Positions 33,224-41,434 of a stretch of DNA of 46,246 nt are shown here, piece after piece. Origin of the DNA: an uncultured Elusimicrobiales bacterium. Lineage in GTDB: Bacteria; Elusimicrobiota; Elusimicrobia; Elusimicrobiales; Elusimicrobiaceae. Position numbers and translations under genes: made by a program. Numbering within the stretch: the first letter of the stretch is position 1; every line of letters begins with the position of its first letter. Where the stretch lies: contig CALUZQ010000011.1 of the NCBI GenBank assembly GCA_944325225.1, forward strand, positions 1-46,246. Direction: 5' to 3'. The notes under the pieces are model-generated. The model did no database searches. It was not told the DNA's origin and saw only the letters and a list, made by a program, of their open reading frames with translations.

Positions 33224-34114
33224 CTATCTCCTAATTTTTTTGGCCCGCCGTTTGAAAAATGCAATCACTGCGTCCGCCGGCGAAAGCGCCGTATTGACGC
33301 GGATTGGTTCTATCTTATAAGGATTAAATAAACCCTGTAAATTTAGGTATTGTCTTTGGGCGTGTTCGGTCAGGGCGGCGTTTATTTCTCCCGATGATAG
33401 GCACAAAAAATCCGACTCGCCCGTTTCGGGGTCCGTTACATCTATGCACGCGCTTAACGGCGGCAGGCGCGTTTCCAGGTTGTCTTGCACGATGACAGGA
33501 ATCAAATCAAATTTGCGCGCCGCCAGTTTAAACGGTTTGGCAAAAGAGGATACCGACGATAAAAAATCCGAAATCAAAATCAAAATCCCCTGCCGTTTGA
33601 TGACTTTGGACAGCGTTTCCAGGCAAAGCCCAATATCGGTGCCTTTGTTTTGGGGTTCAAAGGCCACCAATTCGCGAATGAGGCGAAGCACATGTTTTTT
33701 GCCTTTGCGGGGCGGCACAAAGAGTTCCACTTTGTCCGAAAACAACATCAGCCCTACTTTGTCGCTGTTTTGGATAGCCGAAAAGGCAAACAAGGCGGCC
33801 AGTTCCGCGGCTACTTCCAGCTTCAGTTTGCTGGCAGAACCAAATTGCTGCGAACCGGACACATCGCACGCGATCATCAGCGTCAGTTCGCGTTCCTCGT
33901 TGTATTTTTTAATATACGGTACGCCGGTGCGTGCGGTTACATTCCAGTCTATGGAACGGATATCGTCCCCAGGGGTATATTCGCGTACTTCGGCAAATTC
34001 AATCCCTTGCCCCTTAAACGCGCTTAGATATTCCCCGGCGAAAGTTTCCGATACCAATTTATTCGTCTGGATTTCAATTTGGCGTACTTTTTTTAAGATT
34101 TCCGCGGTATCCAC
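33224..34114 (-). CDS. DUF58 domain protein (vWA-like)
   Basis: Predicted cytoplasmic partner of MoxR. The 296-aa protein has the DUF58 hallmark REYTPGDDIRSIDWNVTART, followed by a vWA-like fold with DVSGSQ at the MIDAS position. It uses a GTG start with GGGGGT upstream. It lies directly downstream of moxR, the standard pairing. Confidence 0.92.
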   Translation of the reverse strand: MDTAEILKKVRQIEIQTNKLVSETFAGEYLSAFKGQGIEFAEVREYTPGDDIRSIDWNVTARTGVPYIKKYNEERELTLMIACDVSGSQQFGSASKLKLEVAAELAALFAFSAIQNSDKVGLMLFSDKVELFVPPRKGKKHVLRLIRELVAFEPQNKGTDIGLCLETLSKVIKRQGILILISDFLSSVSSFAKPFKLAARKFDLIPVIVQDNLETRLPPLSACIDVTDPETGESDFLCLSSGEINAALTEHAQRQYLNLQGLFNPYKIEPIRVNTALSPADAVIAFFKRRAKKIRR

Positions 34115-34134
34115 GGTTTACCCCCGGCTAAAAA

Positions 34135-35118
34135 CTACGGTACATCTACCGCGTCAAAAATTTGTTTGACGATTTGATCGGACGAAATGTTTTCGGCTTC
34201 TGCTTCGTAAGAAAGCAGCACGCGGTGGCGCAACACATCTAACCCGACGGCTTTGATATCTTCCGGCGTTACATAGCCGCGGCCATTTAAAAACGCATAC
34301 GCTTTGGCGGCCTGCGTGAGGAAAATGGTCGCGCGCGGGCTGGCGCCGTAAGCAATAAAAGAGGCCAATTTTTCCAAGCCAGCCGCTTTCGGATCGCGCG
34401 TGGCGAAAACCAAATCTACAATATAATTCTTGATTTTCTCGTCCACATAAATACCGTCCGTTACCGTACGGGCTTTTAAAATCATTTCGGGCGTTACCTG
34501 GGTGTTTATTTCAATCGCCTGGTGGGAACTCATGCGTTCCAAAATCATTTTTTCTTCTTCTTTGGTGGGGTAGGTAACCAATACTTTAAGCATAAAGCGG
34601 TCCACCTGTGCTTCCGGCAGGGGATAAGTGCCTTCCTGTTCCACCGGGTTCTGCGTGGCCATAACCATAAACGGAGAGGGGAGCTTATAGGTCTGTTCGC
34701 CAATGGTTACTTGGCGTTCCTGCATGGCTTCCAAAAGGGCGCTTTGCACTTTGGCGGGGGAGCGGTTGATTTCGTCGGCCAGGACAAAGTTGGAAAATAC
34801 CGGGCCGCGTTTGGGATAGAATAAACCGTCTTTGGGGTTAAAAATCAGCGTACCGGTGATATCGGCCGGCAGCAAGTCGGGCGTGAACTGAATGCGCTGG
34901 AATTGGGCATGAATGGCCTGCGCCAAAGTTTTGACGGCCAGGGTTTTAGCCAGCCCAGGCACCCCTTCAATTAAAATATGACCGTCCGCCAGCAAGGCCA
35001 CCAGCATTTTTTCTACCAATGCTTCCTGGCCTACAATTACCTTGCCGACTTCGCGTTTTAAATCTTGTAAAAAAATACTTTCCTGCTGCACTTGTTTGTT
35101 AAGCGTTGTGATATCCAT
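34135..35118 (-). CDS. MoxR-family AAA+ ATPase
   Basis: Chaperone-type ATPase at the head of the locus. The 327-aa protein shows Walker A GVPGLAKT, Walker B with FVLADEINRSP, the sensor motif ATQNP and the MoxR C-terminal lid. The QEGTYPLPEAQVDRF block is characteristic. MoxR proteins are thought to mature or remodel the vWA proteins encoded beside them. The ATG at 35118 has AGGGGGG upstream. Confidence 0.95.
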   Translation of the reverse strand: MDITTLNKQVQQESIFLQDLKREVGKVIVGQEALVEKMLVALLADGHILIEGVPGLAKTLAVKTLAQAIHAQFQRIQFTPDLLPADITGTLIFNPKDGLFYPKRGPVFSNFVLADEINRSPAKVQSALLEAMQERQVTIGEQTYKLPSPFMVMATQNPVEQEGTYPLPEAQVDRFMLKVLVTYPTKEEEKMILERMSSHQAIEINTQVTPEMILKARTVTDGIYVDEKIKNYIVDLVFATRDPKAAGLEKLASFIAYGASPRATIFLTQAAKAYAFLNGRGYVTPEDIKAVGLDVLRHRVLLSYEAEAENISSDQIVKQIFDAVDVP

Positions 35119-35174
35119 AATCCCCCCTTCAGCCCGCCAGCCGCTGTATGCGGCAAGCGGCAGTTCTTTCCTAT

Positions 35175-35180
35175 ATTATA
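35175..35180 (-). promoter_or_regulatory. -10 of the moxR-bat-gmhA-rpiB operon
   Basis: A minus-strand TATAAT about 57 nt before moxR. The leader between contains a small GCCGC/GCGGC hairpin. No strong internal terminator is seen until after pgi, so one transcript could run from moxR to pgi. Confidence 0.5.
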
Positions 35181-35217
35181 ATAAATTGCACCCAAAAGTA
35201 AGCCCGGACGGACGGTT

Positions 35218-35250
35218 AAAAAGGGTTATATAAAAAAGGATTAACCCTTC
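35218..35250 (-). terminator. Terminator after the 36-codon ORF
   Basis: On the minus strand AAGGGTTA pairs with TAACCCTT, followed by TTT. Confidence 0.75.
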
Positions 35251-35265
35251 CTGGGCGCAAACGCC

Positions 35266-35376
35266 TTATTTGCGGCGGAAGAAAGCAGCCAGCCGCTGCG
35301 CCAGGTAACATTTTCCCTGCCAGACGGTGTCGGGGGCGGCGTTTGGGGCGATGTTTTTGTACAGGTCGGAAGTCAT
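35266..35376 (-). CDS. Small ORF, 36 aa
   Basis: A short open frame on the minus strand, MTSDLYKNIAPN... ending AAFFRRK, lies 14 nt after the stop of the upstream membrane-protein gene and just before a terminator. Codon choice resembles that of neighbouring genes. There is no Shine-Dalgarno sequence. The C-terminus is aromatic and basic, with one Cys and a short amphipathic helix (CYLAQRLAAFFRRK). It could be a small membrane-associated peptide or chance. Function is unknown. Confidence 0.5.
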   Translation of the reverse strand: MTSDLYKNIAPNAAPDTVWQGKCYLAQRLAAFFRRK

Positions 35377-35390
35377 AGCGTTTTTTAAAT

Positions 35391-36293
35391 TTATTTCAGC
35401 AATTTATTTTTTTGAGCCAGGAGGCGTTTTTCCACTGCCCGTCCCGCCCAGTATTTTTTAAGAAAATAGCCGCCCAAAAACAGGGTTCCGGCGCTCAATA
35501 AACCCAGCACTATATAAAATACGGGGAACGCGTGAAAACGGGGCAGCACCCGCAGACACACAGCCAAGATAATTCCAACTGTTATCAGATGGATAATCCC
35601 GGCCGTTAATAACATCCAACGGTTTTGGGGAAAATCCTGCAATACGAGCCCGTAGCGGCGGTGGTTTTCAAATTGCTCTTCTAAAAAATGAACAAATTGC
35701 TGTTCCTGTGGAGTAAGGACTTTCCGGGCATTTACAGGCAGAGCGTGTGGCGTGCAGGATTTGAATTTTTTGCCCTCGTCCAGAATCGTTTGCAAAAAGG
35801 CAAGCCCGGCTTGATGATAAACAGAAAAAGTGTTCCCCTGCTGGGAAAAGGATAATTTAAATCCGCCCAAGGTCCAGCTGGCATTTCCCCATTTGTCATA
35901 TTGGATTAGGGGCTGTAATTCCAGGGAAAAATCCGTTTCCGCATAAGGCAGAAACACCGGCCGGTGCGGGGCTTTCTTTTCCAGCAGGACGCCAGCGGAA
36001 TCAAAACTCAGCCCGATAAAGGAATCGGCGGAACGGTTCAGCCAGTAACGCTGGATTAACCTGTAGGCCGTAAGCCCCAGAGACAGCAGAACCAACCAGG
36101 GCAAAATTAACATCAACAGATAAATAAAAAAATCTTGCTCGCGAGCGCGTGAGAGCATAATGCGCCAAAAGCTTCCGAAGGAAAGGCCTTCTCCCGTTTT
36201 AAGCAAGAAAAACGAAAAAAACAAAAACCCCGCAGCCAATATGGAAGGCAGCCATTTGTGCCAGGGAGATGCTTGTTTAAGTTTAATTTTCAT
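35391..36293 (-). CDS. Predicted membrane protein, unknown function
   Basis: I do not recognise this family. The 300-aa protein has two N-terminal membrane segments (about residues 16-34 and 56-80), a soluble middle of about 140 residues rich in beta-strand patterns, and two segments near the C-terminus (about 228-248 and 257-278). The layout resembles small two-plus-two bacterial membrane proteins with a PH-like cytosolic domain, which is only a guess. TACACT lies 7 nt before the ATG and there is no ribosome-binding site. The only neighbour on the same strand is the 36-codon ORF. Confidence 0.75.
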   Translation of the reverse strand: MKIKLKQASPWHKWLPSILAAGFLFFSFFLLKTGEGLSFGSFWRIMLSRAREQDFFIYLLMLILPWLVLLSLGLTAYRLIQRYWLNRSADSFIGLSFDSAGVLLEKKAPHRPVFLPYAETDFSLELQPLIQYDKWGNASWTLGGFKLSFSQQGNTFSVYHQAGLAFLQTILDEGKKFKSCTPHALPVNARKVLTPQEQQFVHFLEEQFENHRRYGLVLQDFPQNRWMLLTAGIIHLITVGIILAVCLRVLPRFHAFPVFYIVLGLLSAGTLFLGGYFLKKYWAGRAVEKRLLAQKNKLLK

Positions 36294-36300
36294 ATTGTAT

Positions 36301-36309
36301 AGTGTAGCA
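36301..36309 (-). promoter_or_regulatory. Extended -10, leaderless arrangement
   Basis: On the minus strand TGC-TACACT is followed by ATACAAT and the ATG at 36293. Confidence 0.5.
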
Positions 36310-36342
36310 AAAAATCAGGAACCCGGGAAAAAGCAAAAAACA

Positions 36343-36354
36343 TGCTAATATAAT
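36343..36354 (+). promoter_or_regulatory. Promoter of the broken secreted-protein gene
   Basis: TGC then TAATAT/TATAAT overlap, 20 nt before the ATG at 36375. Confidence 0.4.
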
Positions 36355-36374
36355 GAAAATAGTTGAGACAAAAA

Positions 36375-36971
36375 ATGAAAAACAGTTTAATTTGGATATT
36401 TGGAGTATTTGCAGGAATACCGCTTTGGGCCCAACCGTTTACGGCGGACCTTCCCGCCGTCAATCAGAGCCGTGAGGAACATACCCAATTGTATGAACAA
36501 TTCCCGCCACCGCCAAACCGATGCGCCGTTGACGGTGCGGGAAGCCCTTTCCACCTATGCCCGCCGGGATCAACATGAGGATTGGGAAAATTGTTTACGG
36601 AAAAGAGTTTAAACCGTTATTCCAAAAAGCACTACAAACAAGATTCTGAAGAAACGGATTTTGTGCAATTGTTCCAAGACTTGATGAATATCTATCTGGA
36701 AAAATGGGTTGTAAAGACGCCTTTGTATAAGTTAAATCACGCCACTTCCTGGGCGCGCAGCCAGTTTATGCTGGAGAATATCGCCGCGGCGCTCAACCAA
36801 TACGATGCGGTATGTATAGAAATGGGCGCCGGACATTTCTTGGATTTAGCCCAAGCTTTGCAAGAAATGATCGGGCCGCCGCAAGTAACAGACGGCCGCC
36901 AGCTGCCGCCGCAGCCCGTTTGGAAAGACTGTGTGTTAGACGGCGTGCGGGAAAAAGTATTGATTAAATAA
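36375..36971 (+). pseudogene. Secreted protein of unknown family, broken by compensating frameshifts
   Basis: Reading from the ATG at 36375 gives a good signal peptide (MKNSLIWIFGVFAGIPLWAQ) and continues to a TGA at 36576-36578. Protein-like sequence moves to the +1 frame between about 36490 and 36590 (DAPLTVREALSTYARRDQHE). It then returns to the first frame for the last ~125 residues (to 36971), which look well conserved in style (FLDLAQALQEMIG). Two opposite indels would restore one protein of about 198 aa. It may be a recent pseudogene or carry sequencing errors. No family is recognised. Confidence 0.65.
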
Positions 36972-36988
36972 CTATAAGCAAAGTTGCT

Positions 36989-37021
36989 GCAAAACGCACC
37001 GAATCAATCGGTGCGTTTTGC
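36989..37021 (+). terminator. Hairpin terminator
   Basis: GCAAAACGCACCGA and TCGGTGCGTTTTGC arms with a 5-nt loop. The A-run in one arm gives the T-tract. Confidence 0.75.
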
Positions 37022-37103
37022 GTATATAACCCCGGTACGACCGGGAATATCTATGGCGGCCGATATAATAAGGGAATAGGGAGAAGGTTTTAAAATATGC
37101 GAC

Positions 37104-37132
37104 TGTACACTGTCGCGTTGGTTTGCTACACT
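37104..37132 (+). promoter_or_regulatory. Promoter of the RNA-repair island
   Basis: TGTACA (37104-37109), a 17-nt spacer, then the extended -10 TGC-TACACT (37124-37132). AGGAG at 37143-37147 is the ribosome-binding site for the next ATG. Confidence 0.55.
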
Positions 37133-37152
37133 AAAGAAAAGCAGGAGTTATT

Positions 37153-38688
37153 ATGAAAAAATTTTTGAATCATTTAGTTCATACTTTAAACGAAGAAGCC
37201 AATGTTTCCCATACGGAGAACGGAGCCCTGGGCTATCGGCATGCCGGGCGGGCGCTGGTGGATATGAATTTTCGGGTTTCTTCTTACCGAAGTCAACCGG
37301 AGGAAGTGCTCCGCAAAGATTTTGCCAAAGTGTTTTATGAGGATCGGCTGCTGGCTTTAAAATGGCTGTTTTTCGCACGCGATGTACGCGGCGGATTGGG
37401 GGAGCGGCGTTTATTCCGGGTGCTGCTGACTGATTTGGCCGTTTCGTACGATCCGGTTTATGCGTTGGCGGCCATTGGACTGGTGGCCGAGTATGGGCGG
37501 TATGATGATTTGTTGGTACTGTTGCAAAATAAGCAGGTGCCCCGTCCGATTGAGCAGTCCGTATTGAGCTATTTGCAGGAAACTTGGCAGACAGATTTGC
37601 AGCAAATGCAGCAGGGGAATCCCTGCTCGCTGTTAGCCAAGTGGCTGCCTTCCTGTAATGCGTCCAGTGAGGAAACGAAAAAATTGGCGAAAAAAATTCG
37701 GAAATATTTTCAGTTATCCGAAAAGGAATATCGGCAAGCGTTGGCGGCGCTGCGCAAGTATTTAGATGTTACGGAAGTAAAAATCTGCGCCAATCATTGG
37801 AGCCAGATTGATTACGCCCGTGTTCCTTCCCGGGCCAATTTGTTGTATGGAAATGCGTTTTGGCGGCATGATGAAAAACGGCGAAACGAGTTTTTGGAAA
37901 ATGTGCTGAAGCAGGAAGCGGAAATGAAAGCGTCGGTATTGTATCCGCACGATATTGTTAGCCAATACTGCCGGCTGCAACAATATGATGCAAACCTGGA
38001 AGCCCTTTGGAAATCCCAAAATCCGCTTGAGTTGGGTAAAAAAGCCGCTTCCACTTTGGTCGTGGCGGACGGATCGGGTTCTATGTATGGCCCGGTTGCG
38101 GGGTCCCGTGTGAAAGCGATAGAAGTGTGCATGGCGTTGGCTGTTTATTTTGCCGAAGGAATTACGGGGGCTTTTCATAATAAGTTTATAACATTTAGCG
38201 AACATCCCCAGTTGGTGGATATAGGCGCCGGTAAAAATCTGTTAGAAAAGTTGAAAATCGCATTTGGATATAATGAGGTAGCCAATACGAATGTGGAAGC
38301 CGTGTTTGATTTGATTCTTCAAACCGCAATCAAGCAGAAAGCCAAACCCCATGAATTGCCGGAAACGATTTTAATTCTGTCCGATATGGAGTTTGACGCG
38401 GCCCTTTCGGCTCCGGTTGATGAAAAGCTGTTTCAAACCATTTCCCGGAAATATGCGGCTAAGGGATATAAGCTGCCGCGGCTGGTTTTTTGGAATTTAC
38501 ACAGCCGCACCATGACCGTGCCCCTGCGGAAAAATCCAAACGGCGTAGTGCTGGTGAGTGGATTTTCTCCCCATATTGTGCAGCTGGTGATGAGCGGGGA
38601 AACGGATCCCTTTAAGTGTTTGCAGCAAGTGTTGGAAAATCCGCGCTATCAGCCGGTGCATGCGGCTTTTTCTCCGCTGCTGGGATAG
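37153..38688 (+). CDS. DUF2828 protein (Ro60/TROVE-like, vWA)
   Basis: Probable RNA-binding ring protein of the Ro60-like class. The 511-aa protein begins FLNHLVHTLNEEANVSHTEN and keeps DUF2828 features (RDVRGGLGER). A helical-repeat N-terminal part (to about 295) precedes a vWA domain with MIDAS residues D306, S308 and S310 (DGSGSM). Ro60/Rsr proteins have helical repeats plus vWA, bind Y RNAs and are often encoded with RtcB. DUF2828 is a related but distinct family, and RNA binding is inferred. A structured non-coding region lies right after its stop and the RtcB gene is two genes on. Confidence 0.8.
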   Translation: MKKFLNHLVHTLNEEANVSHTENGALGYRHAGRALVDMNFRVSSYRSQPEEVLRKDFAKVFYEDRLLALKWLFFARDVRGGLGERRLFRVLLTDLAVSYDPVYALAAIGLVAEYGRYDDLLVLLQNKQVPRPIEQSVLSYLQETWQTDLQQMQQGNPCSLLAKWLPSCNASSEETKKLAKKIRKYFQLSEKEYRQALAALRKYLDVTEVKICANHWSQIDYARVPSRANLLYGNAFWRHDEKRRNEFLENVLKQEAEMKASVLYPHDIVSQYCRLQQYDANLEALWKSQNPLELGKKAASTLVVADGSGSMYGPVAGSRVKAIEVCMALAVYFAEGITGAFHNKFITFSEHPQLVDIGAGKNLLEKLKIAFGYNEVANTNVEAVFDLILQTAIKQKAKPHELPETILILSDMEFDAALSAPVDEKLFQTISRKYAAKGYKLPRLVFWNLHSRTMTVPLRKNPNGVVLVSGFSPHIVQLVMSGETDPFKCLQQVLENPRYQPVHAAFSPLLG

Positions 38689-38704
38689 TCAAATAATAAT
38701 TTGT

Positions 38705-39034
38705 AAGATACCAACAGCAGTTATTTTTTCTGAAAACAAAAGGAAAATGGTATCTTGTCCTGGGAAACCAGGCAAACAGAAGCCCGTTGGGAGAATCGGC
38801 CCCACAGAATAGGGCAACTGCCCCGGTTTGTTCCGGGTAACAGCGCTGCCCGCTGTGGCGGAGGGTTCTGTCTAACCCCATGCGTCCGGTATTGCCGTTA
38901 GACCTAAAACCGGATCGGGCTTTTGCAAGAGAAGTTGGTGCCGAAGGCATACAGCGTGCGACGGTATCTTGTGTTTGCTTCCTGCCTGCAGGGCGCATCC
39001 TCCTGCGGCAGGCGCGTGAAAGATATCAACAGCA
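38705..39034 (+). ncRNA. Candidate structured RNA (Y-RNA-like) with two related repeat pairs
   Basis: The stretch lacks credible coding potential but is dense in helices. AAGATACCA (38705-38713) pairs with TGGTATCTT (38748-38756). A second copy of the arms, in swapped order, is GGTATCTT (38963-38970) with AAGATATC (39020-39027). That second stem caps an inner hairpin of CTGCC/GGCAG and GCAGG/CCTGC (38982-39011). Between them lie AAGCCCG/CGGGCTT (38780-38786 with 38916-38922), TCCGGT/ACCGGA (38885-38890 with 38909-38914), and smaller hairpins, including CCTGG-GAAA-CCAGG and ACAGCG/CGCTGT. The second arm pair needs one G.U wobble that works only as plus-strand RNA. No family is recognised. The Y RNA role is inferred from its neighbours. 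Confidence 0.6.
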
Positions 39035-39096
39035 ATCCTGCGAAATAGCCAACCTGTCTGTATGTGGCGTCGGCACCGCTTCTCCCGGGCGGTGTT

Positions 39097-40221
39097 ATGC
39101 CAAAATTGAAAAATTCTATTTCGGATATTCCTTTTAGCGTATGGCCCTTTGAGGCGGAATTTCATCGGGCGATGATCAAAAAACCGCCGTTAGAACCATT
39201 TATTCGGGTTGGTATTACGGCCTGTTTTGAAAAAGGGCTTTATAATTTTACGCTTCGTACGCCTACCCAGCAGGGATCCTTTGTATTGGCGCCGGTGCCG
39301 GGACATATGGATTTGGTCTGGAAGTTTTTGGAAAACTTATGCCAAGGAAAGATGCCAGCCAGTTTGCTTTGTGAAAATGAGGGAGCTAACGCTTTGTTGA
39401 CCGCACAAACCGTGGACAATGAACAGCTGCGGCTGACGCTGATGGAGGACGCGTGGCTGGAAGAATTTTTTAACAAGAAAAGCCGGTATTGGGAATTTAA
39501 AGAAAGATATTGGCCGTCTGGCAAGCCGCAGGTAGCATTGGATACGATTGTTTCCAAAAAATATCTTATCTATGCTTTCCATAACGCGTTGCTGGATTTA
39601 TTTGAAACCGATGAGGGTTCTTATCGTCAGATCAATATGGATTGCTGCCCCTGGATGGGGGAGCCGCAAGTTGATTCGGAAATTGTACGGGCGTATTTGG
39701 GTTATGTTCCGGCCGGGCGTTTGGATAAAGAATTGCTGCGCGCACTGGAGGACTCGTCCCCCAGCCAGGTGGAAAAACTCTTGCAACAGGGGGCTAATCC
39801 CAATGCGTTGGTGCAGTCGCCCAGCGAGGATATTCCCAAAACTATTTTGGAATGTTTCTGGGAACAAGGCATTATGAGTGATGCGCCCACCCCCAACGAA
39901 CAAGCCATTTTTTTACAAAAAAATGAATTATTGGCCCGTTGTGAGGTTTGGCCCCAGAGCCCAATAGATTTGTTTTATTCCTTGTCCATTTGTCTGGAAG
40001 AGGTGTTAGAAAAAATTTTTTTGCTCTTTTTCCAAAAACAGCTGCTGATCCGGGCCAGTTTCTGGAGTTTTTTAAGGATAGATTCCGAGTGGGAAAACTG
40101 GGCTTTTGGCTGCCGCTGTGTAAAAAAGGCGGAAGAAAACAAAATTTTTATCGGCCACCGATTGAGTAACGGGAATGTTACCCGTTCGGATTGGCATCAA
40201 AAACAAGAGGAAATTGACTGA
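39097..40221 (+). CDS. Ankyrin-containing protein of the RtcB operon, unknown function
   Basis: The 374-aa cytosolic protein starts at the ATG at 39097, just after the structured region. The first ~215 residues are not recognised. Residues about 220-250 read as one ankyrin-like repeat (QVEKLLQQGANPNA), and further weak repeats may follow. There is no signal peptide. Its stop overlaps the rtcB start (TGATG), so it is made together with the ligase and may recruit a partner or substrate to it. Confidence 0.75.
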   Translation: MPKLKNSISDIPFSVWPFEAEFHRAMIKKPPLEPFIRVGITACFEKGLYNFTLRTPTQQGSFVLAPVPGHMDLVWKFLENLCQGKMPASLLCENEGANALLTAQTVDNEQLRLTLMEDAWLEEFFNKKSRYWEFKERYWPSGKPQVALDTIVSKKYLIYAFHNALLDLFETDEGSYRQINMDCCPWMGEPQVDSEIVRAYLGYVPAGRLDKELLRALEDSSPSQVEKLLQQGANPNALVQSPSEDIPKTILECFWEQGIMSDAPTPNEQAIFLQKNELLARCEVWPQSPIDLFYSLSICLEEVLEKIFLLFFQKQLLIRASFWSFLRIDSEWENWAFGCRCVKKAEENKIFIGHRLSNGNVTRSDWHQKQEEID

Positions 40222-41393
40222 TGGAAAAATTAGCAGAAAATATATTGGTATGGTGTAAAAATTTAGAACCCTTTGCCCGGCAGCAGGCGGAAAATCTGTC
40301 CAAACATCCGTGCCTGGCTGGCAATGTGTGCCTCATGCCGGACGCTCACAGCGGTTACGGTATGCCCATTGGGGGCGTAGCCGCATTGGATAATGCCGTT
40401 TCTCCCAATATGGTGGGGGTGGATATCGGCTGCGGTATGTTGGCGGTGCAGACTTCTTTAAAAGAGATAGATACCGAAACTGTAAAGCGCCTGGTAGATA
40501 AAATCTACGAGCGAATTCCCCTGGGGTTTGCTCATCACGAACAGCCGCAGGAAAACCCAATTTTTTTGGATATGGAGCGCTGGGAAAAGACGGAAGTTTG
40601 CCGAAGGGAGCTTGTTTCCGCGCGGCGCCAGATCGGCACGCTGGGCGGCGGGAACCATTTTATAGAAATTCAGCGCGGCAGCGACGGGCATATCTGGTTT
40701 ATGATTCACAGCGGAAGCCGTAATCTGGGCAAAAAAGTAGCCGAACATTATAACAAAAAGGCCGTTAAACTGTGCTCCCTGTTTAAGCAAGATGAGGTGG
40801 TCAAACAGGATTTGGCCTTCCTGCCTATCGGTACCCGGGAAGCCGGCGCCTATATTTTGGAAATGAAACTCTGCCTGGATTTTGCGTTTGCAAATCGCAA
40901 AGCCCTTGCACAAGCAATTAAAGATATCTTTCGCGAAGAAATAAAATCCGTGGACTTTGTGCAGCAAATCAATATCCACCACAACTATTCGGCGCTGGAG
41001 GAACATTTTGGAAAGAAAGTTTGGGTGCACCGCAAGGGCGCTACCTTGGCCAGCCAAAATACCGTTGGTATTATTCCGGGTTCCCAGGGCAGCAGTTCCT
41101 ATATTGTGCAGGGACTGGGAAACGAAACCGCTATGCAGTCTTGCTCGCACGGGGCGGGGCGGTGTATGTCGCGCAGCAAAGCGATGAAAGAACTCAGCTT
41201 GGCGCATGAACAGGATATTTTGAACCGCCAAGGCATTGTCCACCGTATGAATGAGCAAGCCCTGTTGGACGAAGCCCCCAGCGCCTATAAAAATATAGAC
41301 GAGGTAATGGATTGCCAAAAAGATTTGGTGCGGATTTTGGTCAAATTGACGCCTTTGGGCGTGGTAAAAGCGTTAAATGAAAAAAATTTCTAG
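40221..41393 (+). CDS. rtcB: RNA-splicing ligase RtcB
   Basis: Joins RNA 2',3'-cyclic-phosphate or 3'-phosphate ends to 5'-hydroxyl ends using GTP and Mn2+. The 390-aa protein has the metal-site motif DIGCGM (D68 and C71), GGGNHF, HSGSRNLG, HHNY, HRKGAT and the guanylylated His in SHGAGR (H310). These are the full set of RtcB active-site motifs, and the length matches the E. coli class. RtcB repairs stress-cut tRNA and rRNA in bacteria. The gene is coupled to the upstream ankyrin gene and followed by a WYL regulator. Confidence 0.96.
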   Translation: MEKLAENILVWCKNLEPFARQQAENLSKHPCLAGNVCLMPDAHSGYGMPIGGVAALDNAVSPNMVGVDIGCGMLAVQTSLKEIDTETVKRLVDKIYERIPLGFAHHEQPQENPIFLDMERWEKTEVCRRELVSARRQIGTLGGGNHFIEIQRGSDGHIWFMIHSGSRNLGKKVAEHYNKKAVKLCSLFKQDEVVKQDLAFLPIGTREAGAYILEMKLCLDFAFANRKALAQAIKDIFREEIKSVDFVQQINIHHNYSALEEHFGKKVWVHRKGATLASQNTVGIIPGSQGSSSYIVQGLGNETAMQSCSHGAGRCMSRSKAMKELSLAHEQDILNRQGIVHRMNEQALLDEAPSAYKNIDEVMDCQKDLVRILVKLTPLGVVKALNEKNF

Positions 41394-41399
41394 TACAAT
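41394..41399 (+). promoter_or_regulatory. Possible -10 for the WYL regulator
   Basis: TACAAT directly after the rtcB stop. GGGGG (41425-41429) then serves the ATG at 41435. Confidence 0.35.
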
Positions 41400-41434
41400 G
41401 TTTGAAAGTGATTCTTTTACCAACGGGGGCCTTT

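Noticed and set aside
36576..36578. TGA read as selenocysteine or by programmed readthrough
   Set aside because: The sequence just before the TGA in this frame is not protein-like, while the +1 frame is. Two indels explain it better, and no SECIS-like hairpin was seen.
38780..38922. A true tRNA inside the structured region
   Set aside because: A 7-bp stem resembles an acceptor stem and one arm resembles a D-arm, but there is no standard T-arm, anticodon arm or CCA end.
38612..38998. A minus-strand open frame across the structured RNA region
   Set aside because: It overlaps the DUF2828 3' end, has no start signal or recognisable domain, and the stretch is better explained by pairing helices.
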